Positions 9,180-20,583 are shown, numbered from the stretch's first letter. The stretch is 39,991 bases of DNA from Chara braunii (GCA_003427395.1 BFEA01000033.1:2040721-2080711); one strand, 5' to 3'. Numbers and translations: made by a program. Notes: generated from the letters alone by a model not told the origin.

Positions 9180-10416
9180 ATGGCATTCACGCAGCAGAAA
9201 AAATAAATAAATAATTTTAAAAAAAAACAAGTAAAAGTGAGGACAAACTTAACGAACGGGCCCGATCAGATTAGCTGGAGAACCTCTCTTGTCTAACCTG
9301 ACAAGGAACATGTACCACAATAAGTCAGCTGAAGGAAACTAACTGGAGCAATGGATATTTCGAGGGGTGCAAATGGTCGTCGAGCCAGACGCGGGGCAGT
9401 ATGTGAGAACATGCAGTAAGACCAGTCAAGATCCCCTTGAAAAGAATGTCCTTACTAGCCGTGTGTCCCTCCAAATTCAGCACGGCAAAGAAATGCGTTG
9501 ACGACAACAGATTTGGGTCCTGAAGGTCCTGTCCCATTGGTCATGGTCCCACTGAGTCCCTAAGGTCCCAAGTAGGTTGTGGACCAGTACCAACGAGATA
9601 GGTGTACCAAGTCAGTCCCAAAATGCCTCTACAATACCGAAAAGGGAAAGACAACTTTCAGCAAGAACTTACCCCTACAACCGTTCAAAAGTGAAAAGAC
9701 AATGCACCGAAGAAAGATATGTCATTGAGAACAAGATACATCATCCATCCATCCATCAGGTGAGAAAGCAATCCACATGCTCACACACACAACCAAGAAC
9801 GCAGAGAAGAGGAAGAGAGCCGGGCACACCCCAACAGGCTATGAAGCACCAAGCAACCTCCCACGGGCATAACCAGGTCACACGACACTTACCTGTGAGG
9901 CCCGGCCTCCAAAGATGGATAACGACTCACCCCCCTCTCTCATAGGTCCTCCTGACCCCTAGCTACCACTACACGAAGTGTCCTAGCATGACTAAGAGAG
10001 CCTCCCTACACCCCTGTTACAACGCCGGATCCTCCGTTGATGTCTGAAGACCAAAGTAGAAACTTGCAGCTCTTCGATGCAGATATGGCAGCCTCCGATC
10101 AAGTCTCCCTCTTGAGGGGAAGCCCAAAAGTCACTCAATGTCTTCTTGAAGTGCAGATTCCAGGTGCGAGTACCTCTCACTCTCTACTCCCTTTCCAAGC
10201 AGCCTCCTTTGTGTCTCGCCACCCCATTCCATCACACAAGCAACCTGGTCAGGTCTGATGTCGACCCTACATGACCTAACCAGGTGGGGGCTGTATCCAC
10301 ATACCTCACTGCCCCTCTTAACCCTAACTTCCCAACCCTAATCCGAGATTAGGTTATCCCTAACCTAACTCGGAATTAGGTTTAGGGTGACTAACACCTC
10401 TCGCCAGCAAGTAAGT
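9180..10416 (-). other. E2 leader (5' untranslated region)
   Basis: This is about 1.2 kb between gag and the PBS with no supported gene. Parts resemble the E3 leader, for example the GCCGGATCC / CAAAGTAG / AACTTGCAG block near 10026-10070. A CCGAGATTAGG...CCTAACTCGG hairpin lies next to the PBS. Confidence 0.7.
10336..10388 (-). repeat. E2 leader hairpin with telomere-like CCCTAA motifs
   Basis: TCCGAGATTAGG (10342-10353) pairs with CCTAACTCGGA (10364-10374) with one bulge, and outer CCCTAA / TTTAGGG extends it. It ends about 30-40 nt from the PBS. E3 has a different-sequence hairpin at the same place. Confidence 0.65.
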
Positions 10417-10430
10417 CCTCTCCTATACCA
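10417..10430 (-). promoter_or_regulatory. E2 primer-binding site (probable)
   Basis: The minus strand reads TGGTATAGGAGAGG two bases inside the LTR. TGGTAT complements an ...ATACCA tRNA end. It resembles the E1 site more than the E3 site. Confidence 0.55.
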
Positions 10431-10432
10431 AT

Positions 10433-11791
10433 TGTTACGATCCTGGTCATTCCCAAAGTGCAAATTCAAAATGAAAGACAATGCCACCCAATTGCGAAAG
10501 CAATGAAAGCACTTGCAAAGAGATAGAGACGAAAGAAGAGAGAAAGAAGAAGAAGAAGAAGAAGAAGAAGAAGAAGAAGAAGAAGAAGAAGAAGAAGAAG
10601 ATGATGTACACCAGCAAGACGAATGACAAATCCCCCTTCTCTCTCCACCTTCCTCCTCCTCCTTCACTTCGCCAATCTTATTCTTCTTTCCAATAATAAT
10701 AATAACAATGAGTGGATGAACCAGAATCAATGTCCGTAGTTCCCTCTTACTGCTGACATCACCATAGGTCCACCATAGTTATGGCTTCCCCTCTTCTTCC
10801 ACTTCTCACAAGCCTAGGGTATGGTGGACAACTGAGGGCTCGGCCCTCCTGTGCAAAGGACAACACATATCAGCTATGTCACTGCACTCCTGTCCAAACG
10901 ACAACCCAAAGCAGCTATGCCGCTGCTGACTAAGCCGCCATGCCTGACTCTGCCTCGAGCTTCCTTGGTGCGGCACAACCCCAACTGGGGCCTTCCAGAT
11001 GCAGTGCCCAACAAGGTGATGAAGATGGTGTCCACCATAGCCAGGTAGGTACCTCGCACTGTCCTCCTTCGCCCCCTTTTTCCTCCTCAAGCTGGGCTGC
11101 TCGCCATAGCCAGCCTGAGCGCCCAGCTGCTCTTCACCTCCAGGCAGCGCTGCACAAGTCCAGCGCTTGGCTCAGCAGCATGTCACCAATCCTTGCATAC
11201 CGCAAATGAGGAGGAGCTGCTTGTTCCCCCAGAAGATATAACGGCCTACTGGCCTCTTGGGCGGTGACTTCCTAGGCCGAGCGACCTCCAGCAACCGGTA
11301 CCTCCTCCCTTTCGGAGGGAAACATCATTGCAGGCTCTGCTATCGTCCGGACAGGCCCTAGACTCAGGCTACTTGGACTGGTACCGGCCTACCTCTAACC
11401 TACCGCTACTGGGCTTCTAAAAATGCCAACTTTTTTGTCTTCTTCTGCTCGGCCTCTAGTACCCGACACTCCTACCACTAGAGTGGTACCGGCCTACCTG
11501 TTACTTGAGTGTTTTTCCCCGCTGCTTTAAGTGCCGCGGGCCTACCCCCACTACTCGAGTGTTTTCCCCGCCTGAACCCTCAAAAGTCACGGCCACAGGT
11601 AAGTACCGGCCCTGCGGGGCATTTCAACCAACAAGTACCCTTGCGGGTCACACACAGACTCAGCCGACAAGCACTCAGACAGGCATGCAAACCAGCAGGC
11701 ACGCACACACACACAGACTTGGAAACCACAGCAGAATGCGGGAATCTGAGCAAGGCATTCATTCCAGCAGCAAATCCCAGAAATCAGCAGT
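10433..11791 (-). repeat. E2 5' LTR, outer end missing
   Basis: It starts at plus-strand TGTTACGATCCTGG, parallel to TGTTATGACCCTGG in E3. It shares a GAA-rich tract, the GTACCTCCTCCCTTTC(G/A)GAGGGAAACATCATTGCAG block, a minus-strand TATA-like GTTATATC (11235-11242) and the GGCCACAGGTAAGTACCGGCCCTG block. Similarity to E3 ends near 11791, about 30 bp before the expected TCACA terminus. Confidence 0.75.
10544..10600. repeat. (GAA)n microsatellite in the E2 LTR
   Basis: About 19 GAA units. The equivalent E3 LTR position also has a shorter GAA-rich tract. Confidence 0.95.
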
Positions 11792-12780
11792 GTAAACCGT
11801 GTCTAAGTGTTTTTTAGTCTCATAATGGAATTGCTTTGACCTACCCTGGCTTGATGTGATTGCCTGCCAGTACTGCAAATGCCTATTGTAAACCGTGTCT
11901 GTTTCAGCCGCCTGTTTCGGTGTGTCAGTTAGTCCTGTCTGTTGGCAATTTCTATATGCAGTCAGAAAAGTGTCAGTCCGTTAATGTTGACTTCTGCCTG
12001 GTCCACAGTCGAATGGCATATTCCAGTCTTGATTAGAGCATGGAATGCAGGCTGCATTTGCGGTTTTCTGAAATCCGCTCCGGTTTTATTTTAATTTTAT
12101 TTTTTCTCCTGATTGCATAAATCAAGTATATCTCTCCCTTGCTGTGAAATGCTGACGCTTATGCGAAGGCTCTGTTGTGAGCCTGATCAGAAAAGAAAAG
12201 TTTGTGTTTCTGATTTGGTTGTGGGCTTAGTTAAAGTAATTCGTTGACGGTTTTGGCTGTTGGGCTACTGTCCCTTGACATTTGGCACTAGCCTGCCGTA
12301 TTCCCCACACCACTAAACAGCACAGTTTAACTCTAATTTTTTGGGTTCTAAGTGTGAATGGTAATCTGAGTATTCTCCTTTTGTTTTATTTGTTTTTTCT
12401 AACAAATAAATAATTTCCTGTGAGAAGATATTCACTGATCAAGGTTGAATTCATATGTGGTTGAGTGCCAGTCACTCTTGTCAGTTCCTGCGCCTGAGAA
12501 CGGTCTTACACAGAGTTGGGAATTGGTGTGAGTGAACCGATCAGCGGGAGATGAGAGATTAGTCAAGGCTGCCATTGGGTATGACCCTGTTGGTCAGTCT
12601 TGTTGGTCAGTGCCATTCCTGCAAGTCTGTCAGAAAACAGTCTGTGCAAATCTGTTAATCTGTAGGGGTTGGGAATCAGCACCATATTCCATATCTGAGT
12701 AGACTCGTGAATGGGCTTCAGCCTTTGACCACTTATGCGTTTATCTTGTTATTTGAAAAGAACCTTCTGGACTGGGGGAA
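11792..12780. other. Unassigned region between the E2 LTR and E4 gag
   Basis: No gene is supported. TGTAAACCGTGTCT occurs twice (11792 and about 11888). The stretch could be the LTR and leader of E4, but I found no matching second LTR or PBS. Confidence 0.4.
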
Positions 12781-12810
12781 GAGAGTTCACTTCGTGCAGG
12801 GAATTGCAAG

Positions 12811-14251
12811 TTGCCTGTCATCGAGCTCAATGTTGGAGAAGTAGGTAAGGCTGCAGAGGCAGCTCGGTTGCAGTTGGAGCAGATGGAGAAGCAGAAGGCG
12901 AGACAATCCAAGGAAGTGAGGAGGGAAGAACACACCTCCTGGGAAGAAAGTTCAACTTTGATGGCTGACAGATTGTCCATCACCGAAACCAAACTCTCCT
13001 CCCTTGCGGATTCCTTCGATCGTTTTGTGACAGTTGTTAACCTATGTTTCCTCCCTACTCCTACTCCTACTCCTGCTACATCCCATTCTCATGCAAGATA
13101 CTCTACTGCTGCATCATCTCAAGCCAGTTGTCCCAACGGAAGATTAGCTACACCTCCCAAGGTGCAGTCCCTGCAGCTTGTGGCAGGGCACCTTGTGACT
13201 TATGAGGCTAAAGTGATTGCAGGCCTAGGCCAGCAGAAATCGAGGCGCCCCAAGACGGTCCAACCTCAAACATTCACTGGGGATAACCCCAAAGTGGATG
13301 TAGCAGATTGGAATGCCTCAATGGGATGGTACCTCAAGGAACTCACTTGCCCAAAGGTTACCAAGTTGCAGTCCATTGTGGCCTGTTTGGGAGGGCCTGC
13401 ACTTCAGTGAGCTACTTCTGAGGCCAATAAGGCCTAGAAACAGCTGGCCGACTGGGCTGTTACAGTAGGATTGGACCACATATTTAAGGGTCTGGAGGAG
13501 AGGTTTGCCAATCAAGAGAGAGCCAAGAAAGTTGTTGCAAAGCTTGTGAGGATAGGCCAGTCACAGTGGCAGGGATCCCTCTCCAAGCTCTACGCAGTTT
13601 GGGAAAGGCTAACCTCTACACCTGGGTTATCCATGTCAGACCAAGAGAAGTTGCAATTGTTTGTCCAGGCTACCCCGATAACTTGTGTACAGGCCCCATT
13701 CTCTGCAGGTCACAAGGACTGGAAGGCCTTTGGCAGAGCAGCCCTGGATCTGGAGGCCAAACTCCAAATCCAGTCCGCTTTCCAGGCGCACCTCCCCTTC
13801 TCAGAGTCAAAGGTCCCCTTCTCAGAGTCAGAGGAAGAGCAAAGGGAGGTGGCACACGATGGAGGCCGCGGAAGACTCTGCAGGATTTGACCAGAGAGGA
13901 TTGACTCCCTCAGCTGGTCAAGGTGCAGGAGGTTTCCCAGACCAGGCTATTCTGACTTTGGCTCAGGAACTGGTAAGCGCAATGAAAGATGCAAATCAGC
14001 TCCGAAGACAAAGGTCCCCCTCTCCTATGGGGTCTGGCAAACGCCCTTGTGGACCTCAGAAGCAAAATCTGCCCAAGTTTTCCAACTGTCCAGCTAACCC
14101 CATGGATCCTTCCTCTCTCCCATGGATGGATTTGCGCATCCCAGACGGGCTGTGGCAAAAGAGGAAGGATGTTGTTGTCTGCCTCAGATGTGTTGGGCAA
14201 CACTTTGTCAAGTATTGCCCTTCATGGGGCAACCACTACGCTGTAACCTGA
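12811..14251 (+). pseudogene. E4 gag relic (plus strand)
   Basis: Proposed start MPVIELNVGEVGKAAEAARLQ at 12811. A basic, coiled-coil-like N-terminus and a Pro/Thr/Ser linker lead to a capsid-like segment (KTVQPQTFTGDNPKVDVADW, then KATKLQ-like and LGGPAL residues). In-frame stops lie near 13408-13410 and 13435-13437. Homology continues at 13471 (MDHIFKGLEERFANQERA) and, after a shift near 13860, to a zinc knuckle CLRCVGQHFVKYC at 14179-14217. That knuckle has spacing C-x2-C-x3-H-x4-C, one residue shorter than canonical. The layout resembles E2/E3 gag, but no protease, RT or integrase follows. It may be a gag-only non-autonomous element or a truncated one. Confidence 0.65.
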
Positions 14252-14252
14252 C

Positions 14253-16780
14253 CCAGTCAGCAGTGGATTCTGCTGAACTAAGTATCCTTTTGTTGAAGAA
14301 GGATCAGGTGCAGTTTGGTTGTTGCAACTTACATGTGTGCGTGTTCAGCTGATGTAAACCTCCTCCTGGTATAGCTACCTTGAGCCTGATTCCTTCACTG
14401 ATCCCATTGGTTTGTCTGTGCATCCTCTGTGTCAAGAATGAGTACGCTGAGTTCCGGGCCGATCCCATTTCTCAAACACCGCTGATGGACAGACTGCAGT
14501 CTGACAAAAAATTGACCGTCGGTTTCAGTGAATCCTTGTCTGACTAATCACCTGTGTATGCTTTGAGCTGCATTCATTATCTGAGCAAGTTCATGGTCTC
14601 ACACTAAACTGCACTCATTGGATGGATGACCTGTGTTTGAGAGAGTATGATTAGTACAGATCTTACCTCAAATTCTCCTACACGGTCCTAAGTTTTGCTC
14701 TCTCGGGTAGAAATCAGATTTTCAGTGTTTCTCTGTAGTCCCACACTTGTAGCGACAGTGTTCTGAATTTTACCTATAGAGTTGCAAATTCCTTTTAACC
14801 ACTGGGCTTTGTCCTAGTAATGTCTCAGCCATTGTCCAGAGTCAAATTTGTTTGTGACTGAACTCTCTACTCAGATAGACGTACCGTACACATGACTCTG
14901 TCACTTCAAGAGTTATTGCTGAATATGGTCAGGCTTAGCCCCATATACAGATCTTGTCAGATCATACCCTATTCTTGGGAAGAATCTACGTACCACGCTT
15001 GCAAATAAACAGATCAGCAGTTGAGGTGTCTAACCAATACCCAGTCCCGACAGAAAATAATCAGATTTTCAGAATTAATGGATTACAACAAAGTTGATTA
15101 CTAGGCCAACGCCCTTGCATTCAACTAAATGGCCCATGCTGTTAATCTGAACATCGATCATCTGATTTTCAGGATGTAGTTAGCTATCTATAAGCTGATT
15201 ACCAGGCTAATACCCTTGCATTCAGCTAGCCAACACTCGCAGATAATCTGAGCTACAACCCGTGGATTTTCAGAAGCTGATTGGTTGCCTACATACCCTC
15301 ACACTCAACTAATCAGTCCAATCTGATCATCTTGCCATAACCCTCTGAGACTCTGAGGTCTTTGCATTCTCCACCACTATGAACGTTTAGCGATCCTCTA
15401 GCTAATGCCTCTACGCCAACATGGCTGGTAGTTGGTTCTGTAGCTCATGGGTCCTCGCTCCCCGGGAGGGTAAGAATGCAATAAATCGCAGTTTCCTAGT
15501 GGGGTGTACACTAAGTGTTTGGCTTTGTAGTTTGTTTTCTTGTTTTGAGCCTTGCGGGATTTGATCCCGTGACCTGTAACTCTTGTCTTTTGTTTGTGAG
15601 TGCTGTGCCCTATGGGACTAGTAGTCTCTGTTTGGTAGTCTTAGGTCATTCGGCCTTTTCCCTTTGCCTTGTCATAGGTCTAGGTCCCCTTTTCCCCCTG
15701 TTTCCATCTGGATACAGATGAGTCTGGGGCTGTTGCCTTTGGAATCCGTCATAGGTCTAGGCAGAGGGTAGAAGTACCGGGAAGGAAATCTGGTTCGGGT
15801 CTTTTCACGTTTTCGTTGGCTGGGGAAACTCTGCCGTCCGTTGTTGGAGCGCTGCTCCTCTATTTTGGGTGAGGTCATCTTCTTCCTCGAAGCCCAGCCA
15901 TAGCTGGGGTTGGGAAACAAAGTTGAAGATCTCACTTCTGCTATATTGCAGCTCTGCATGAGAGCTTCCATGCGACTGTGTTGTTGGGTTTGGGCGCTTC
16001 CATTTTCCACTTGGCAGCCATATCTACTGTTCCGCCTCACGAGGAACTTCATCTTCTTCGAAGTGCTGAATCGCTTCTGCTTCTTCATCAGGACTTCCAG
16101 CGCTGCACTTCGGTGCGGGCGCCGAGCTGGCGCTGCTGTCATAAGGGTTGCTGGTTCAGATTGGCACGTTGTGACAGCTGTGGGGTTACTGCTGCTACGT
16201 CAGCCATAGCCAGGGGTATGACGTGGCGAGGAGGAAGAGGAAGACTCCTGCATACTTCGTTGAACACTTGTTTTTGGTTGTTCGGGGTTGTTGTAAACAC
16301 GGTTCTGATACTCCGGATTGATTGGAGGAGGATGAGGGATTGCAGAATTGAAATTCGTTTTTCAATTCTGTGTATTTTGAGCTTCCGCTGTGCATATCTT
16401 CTCTCCGGATTTGTGTGGATTTGCCTCCTTCAAGTCTACTCTGCAATTGCCATGCGTGTATGGGAACGTGTGAATTCGTTGTGGATTGAAGTTCAATCGT
16501 GTACCTGTTAGATACTGACGCGACACCCCATCATACACCACACATGTGAGAGAGAGGGAAGGGACCTCATACATGGAAGAAAGGTCCCTCCTTGAGCACG
16601 CACATGGGGAGATACCACGGATGAGGAGATGGGGAGGAGGCGAGACAGAGACAGAGGTGAGGGAGAAGACCAAGATCGATAGCGAAGTCCAAAAATAGTC
16701 TCCCTGTCGAATGTCCAATCAATGTCTGCCGCAAAATGTCGAATCAGATCTGGGGCCGCATGGCCTGATGTAACCTCTGC
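14253..16780. other. Region downstream of E4 gag with no supported gene
   Basis: No RT, integrase or transposase motif was found in any frame. It contains imperfect repeats of about 100 bp around 15064-15310 and a GGATTTGATCCCGTGACC block near 15557. CATAGGTCTAGG is duplicated about 74 bp apart (15675 and 15749). Opposing open frames at 15672-16142 (minus, 156 aa) and 15978-16511 (plus, 177 aa) have no recognisable domain. Confidence 0.5.
15064..15310. repeat. Degenerate tandem repeat, period about 100 bp
   Basis: GATTTTCAG recurs at 15064, 15164 and 15265. The CTGATTAC-AGGC, CCCTTGCATTCA and CTAATC/AATCTGA blocks recur between these positions. Three diverged units. Confidence 0.6.
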
Positions 16781-16789
16781 CTGTAACCT

Positions 16790-16860
16790 ATCTCTCTCTC
16801 TCTCTCTCTGAAAGAAGAAGAAGAAGAAGAAGAAGAAAAAGAAGAAGAAGAAGAAGTAGA
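16790..16860. repeat. (CT)n followed by (GAA)n microsatellites
   Basis: A short TCTCTC run is followed by about fourteen GAA-type units. GAA tracts also mark the E2 and E3 LTRs, so 16790-17760 may include a diverged LTR relative. I see only weak similarity beyond the tract (GCTGCTCCAGCAGTGTGTCGCC near 17108). Confidence 0.8.
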
Positions 16861-17680
16861 AGGAAGGAGGAAGGAGGAAGGAGGAAAAAGAGATGGAGGG
16901 CGAGACTAAGAAGAAGGGAAATGTCGTCCTCCTTGCTGTCTCACTTGCAGGTAACTGCTGCCATGTACTAAGTGCTGCAGGCGTGTCTCTCTGTGCAAGT
17001 CGCTGGCATCCAGCTATAGCGCACAGGTAGGTACCGCCTCAGCAGGTATGGCCTCCGCCTCACCTCGTACCTACGCCTCTACACCTTAGCGCAGCACTGT
17101 TTCGCGCTGCTCCAGCAGTGTGTCGCCCAAGAAGTGAGCTACTCGAACTGTGTCTGGCCTGGCCTGGCCCAGCTATAAGTAGCACTGGGCCTCGCTGATG
17201 TGCCTCTAGTCCTTGGCCTGAAACGGCTTGCCTGGGTCCCTACCGGACGTCCAGGCACTTCCTGCTGATGAAGCAGGGAGTGTCCGCTAGTGGACGAACT
17301 AGAACCTGGCCCGAACGGGCCTGACTGTGAACGAAGAAGTCCCAAAACGTGGCCTTTGTCAGACTGAAAGTCTGTTCGGACGAACTGCAAGTCGAAAACG
17401 ACGCCTGAACAGACAAAAACAGGACAGCAAATAAATAAATAAATAAACGAATGCTGCCTCAAATCGAATCCTGTGGCCCTAAGGCCGGCCGTGGGCCTCC
17501 AGGGCGCATGGCCGAAGAGCGTGCAGCCTGGGGGCCCCCAGCAACCATCGGGCTCCCAAAATGGGGCCAGTGCAGGCTCAGGATGTAACATTGGCTGTGT
17601 GGGCTTTCTGAAAAAGGTTGCAGCTGTGTTGCGCATATTATCGGTGAAGATTTGGCCATTTGCTCTTCTAAGCATAGTTG

Positions 17681-17758
17681 CGGCGCATCACGTGTGCGCA
17701 AGTTGCGCACGTGCGCCGCAGCGCACATGCGCACGCGTGCCTGCGCACGTGATGCGGC
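17681..17758. repeat. Nested GC-rich palindrome next to E3
   Basis: Outer arms near 17682-17700 (GCGCATCACGTGTGCGCA-like) and 17742-17758 (TGCGCACGTGATGCGGC) are complementary with small mismatches. Inside, TGCGCACGTGCGC (17704-17716) pairs with GCGCACATGCGCA (17721-17733) around CGCA. The sequence is largely alternating purine-pyrimidine with CACGTG cores. Confidence 0.8.
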
Positions 17759-17805
17759 ACATTTAGAAAAAAAAAAAATTAAAAAAAAATCAGAAACGGT
17801 AGGTC

Positions 17806-19123
17806 TGTTATGACCCTGGCCAATTTCGAGATACACATCCACCGGAAAGTACAATGCCATCCAATTGCAGAAAGAAATGAATGAACTTGAGAGGAGAGAG
17901 GGAGGATTAGAAGAAGAAGAAGAAGTAAGAAAGAAGAAGAAGAAGATGTACACCAGCAAAGACAATGACAAGGCTCTTCTTCTTCGCCCAACAATCTCCT
18001 CCTTCTTATCTCCCCCTTCTCTTATTCAATACAAGAAATAATAATACAATGTTGAATGACTGATCCGGAATCAATGTTCGAGTCCCTCTTTTACTGCAGG
18101 TATCACTTGAGGTCCACCATAGCCATGGCCGCCTCCCCACTTTTCACTCTCATAGGCCGAGGCTATGGCGGACTACTAGGCCTTGCCAGATGCCCGAAGG
18201 ACAACCCAAAGCAGCTCTGGCTGCTCTAGCTCTGACCGCCATGCCCAACCCTGCCTTGAAGCTTCATGCTGTGGCTTTCCCCAGCTGGGGACCCCTTGCT
18301 GCAGCGCCCACCAAGGTGATGAAGATGGCCGCCACCATAGCCAGGTAAGTACCCCTGGCGCTTCTCCCCCTTCCTTCCTTCTCCCTCCCTCATGTCCTTC
18401 TCCTTCCTCCCCAGCAGCGCTGCTCCAGCATAGCGCTGCTCCATCCAGCACTCCACGAGTGTGTCGCCAAACTTGCACACCGAAAAAGAGGCCGGACTCT
18501 CCGCTCGGCCAGAAGATATAGCGGGCTGCTTTGCCTCTTGGGCGGTGACTTCCAAGCTGCTCGGCCTCCCAAGCAACCGGTACCTCCTCCCTTTCGGAGG
18601 GAAACATCATTGCAGACTCTGATATTGCCCGTACAGGCCCTAGACCCAGACTGGTTGGACTGATATCCGCCTAGACCTAACCTACAACTACTGGGCCTCT
18701 AAAAATGCCACTTTTGTCTTCTTCTGCTCGGCCTCCGGTACCTGCACATCTACCCCGTTCAGGTGCGGTACCGGCCTACCCGCCACTTGAGTGTTTTTCC
18801 CTGCTGCAACCCCTCAATGTCACGGCCACAGGTAAGTACCGGCCCTGAGGGCCCAACGAAGCAAGTGCCCTGACGGGCCACACACATACTCATGCCAACC
18901 AGCACTCAGGCAGGCATGGTCACACACACACCCAGGCCAACCAACACTCAGACAGGCATGGTCACACAAACGCTCAAGCCATCCAGCACTCAGACAGACA
19001 TGCAGGCCAGCAAGCATGCACACATAGACATAGTAGCAAGCGGGAAACTTAGCAGGGCATTCAGTCTAGGGCAAAACTCAGAAATCAGCGGTGTTTCAGT
19101 CCATGTATGGACGAGTCGTCACA
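17806..19123 (-). repeat. E3 3' LTR (1,318 bp)
   Basis: Plus-strand ends are TGTTATGACCC and GAGTCGTCACA, an imperfect terminal inverted repeat with TG...CA. A minus-strand TATA-like CTATATC lies near 18515. It contains a GAA tract and CA/ACTCAGACAGGCATG short repeats near 18895-19020. It matches 26285-27580 along its length. Confidence 0.92.
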
Positions 19124-19136
19124 CTACTCCCCCCTC
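19124..19136 (-). promoter_or_regulatory. E3 polypurine tract
   Basis: The minus strand reads GAGGGGGGAGTAG directly before the 3' LTR, the expected position for the plus-strand primer. Confidence 0.8.
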
Positions 19137-19164
19137 AAGAGCGAGGCCCCTCCGAGCGAGTAAC

Positions 19165-20568
19165 TCACTTTGAGTCCTCGACAAACGCATCGTAAGCGAG
19201 CAAGGCAAAGAGATTCCTAGAGTACTCTGTTGCAGTGAGCCTTGCAGAGATCTTAGGTACCGCGTTAGTGGCGATTTGTCGCTCATATGCTTTGACAACA
19301 CACGTGCACCTCGTAGCAGTTCCTGTTTGGAAATCCAGTATAGATCGTCTAATGGGTGATACATGAAGTGAACCTGGTAGTGTCTGTTGCATCCCTTCCC
19401 TACGTGCTGTTTGATCCTGTCTATCTCATGCCTGCCTTTGATCGCACAAGGGATTCCTTGCGGTAGTCAAATGTTTTAGCATCACGGTGGAGGTACAGTT
19501 TCGATGCATGGAAGACGGGGTATGTGCGCAGATGAGTTGGCACATCAACTAAGTACGAAGGGTCAAAGTGATCTTCACCAATCACATCCAAATTTTCCTA
19601 GGGCCCATAATAGAGTGGGAGAAGTTTGCGTGAGACTCCCTCTTCTTCTGAGAATTCAGACATCTTTACCCAGACATAGCTTCCTACTTGAATATCCGAC
19701 GGTCGGCGCTTCTTGTTCGCATGATGGATCATGGCATGCTGTCGCTTGGTCATAGCTGCAATGGCAACTTTGAGCAAGCGATCATACTTGGCCTTGAAGC
19801 CAGGTGTGCCGGGTGTTAAACCAGCTGGCTTCTCAGGGAATAGGTAAGAGAGCGGATTCCGGATCTGGTAACCGTAATGCAGCCTGTTGGGTGTCATGCT
19901 GATGGCGGAGTGGACGGAGTTGTTGTATAACCCCTTAACGGAATACAACTCTTCATCCCATGTTTCCTGATCTGGGATAATCAAAGCGCGAAGAAGTTGA
20001 AACACAGTCTGGTTGATCTCCTCAGCCAAACCGTTGGCTTCGGGGTGTCGGCCACATGTCATACACAACTTGATCCCCAGTTGAAACGTGAAGTCCTTCC
20101 ACTCAGTACTAGTGAAGCGCAGATCCAGATCGTTCACAAGAGTCTTCGGGGTTCCGAACTGCAGAATGTACTTATGTTGGAACTCACAAATCACTAGTTT
20201 TGTTGGGGCGTGAGGCGGCAAAGGGATCAAGTTGAGGAACTTAGAGAATCGGTTAACAATCACCATGACCTGTGAGTAGCCTCTCTTACTTACCTTTCCC
20301 ATGTCGGTGAAGTCGATGGAGACGGACTCCCGGGACCATCGAGAATGGGTAGGGGCGTGAGTAGCCCTATCGGCTTTTGTCTGCATGGTTTGATTCGTTG
20401 ACAGACTTGACATTCAACCACAAACTTTTCAGCAGTCCCTTTCATGCCAGGCCAATCAAACTGTCTCAACAAATTTGCGTATGTTTTTGCCATACCGAAG
20501 TGTCCGCTCCGGCCATGAGCCAAATCCAGAAAGTGCGTGTGGAGAGGCTCATGGTTGGGCACACACAA
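19165..20568 (-). pseudogene. E3 integrase with C-terminal chromodomain
   Basis: Integrase would insert the cDNA. An HHCC zinc finger (AHGRSGHFG near 20494-20523; CQVC at 20401-20412) is followed, after a shift near 20300-20400, by the DDE core. The three acidic positions are SIDFTD (about 20302-20320), VNDLD (about 20121-20135, where SDRD is usual) and NGLAEEIN (about 20011-20034). The C-terminal region reaches LLPLYYGP, a stop at 19598, then VFHASKLYLHRD-like residues. A chromodomain-like end follows at about 19300-19445: EIDRIKQHV, HYQVHF, then PLDDLYWISKQELLRGA, matching the end of chromodomains (hydrophobic-Y-x-V ... W ... E/QEL). It is followed closely by the PPT. A chromodomain would target insertion to marked chromatin. 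Confidence 0.85.
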
Positions 20569-20583
20569 ACAGTCGTGGTTCCC

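Larger units (their letters stand above)
5695..11791 (-). mobile_element. E2: Ty3/gypsy retrotransposon, same family as E3, disrupted by E1
   Basis: Order on the minus strand: 5' LTR (to 10433), PBS, long leader, gag, -1 frameshift signal, protease, RT. Coding stops in the RT thumb at 5695, where the E1 LTR begins. The missing RNase H, integrase and 3' LTR are probably beyond E1, left of the window. Gag, protease, RT, leader and LTR all align by eye with E3. The outer LTR end lacks roughly 30 bp relative to E3. Confidence 0.85.

Noticed and set aside
15672-16511. Overlapping plus and minus open frames of 156 and 177 codons
   Set aside because: No recognisable domain, no splice evidence and no homologous context. 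Kept only as an unassigned region.
11792-17805. Calling E4 a gag-only terminal-repeat retrotransposon
   Set aside because: No LTR pair, PBS or PPT could be identified, so only the gag relic is supported.
18895-19030. Array of short spaced repeats (ACTCAGACAGGCATG) resembling CRISPR
   Set aside because: Units are degenerate, closely spaced and lie inside a retrotransposon LTR in eukaryotic DNA.
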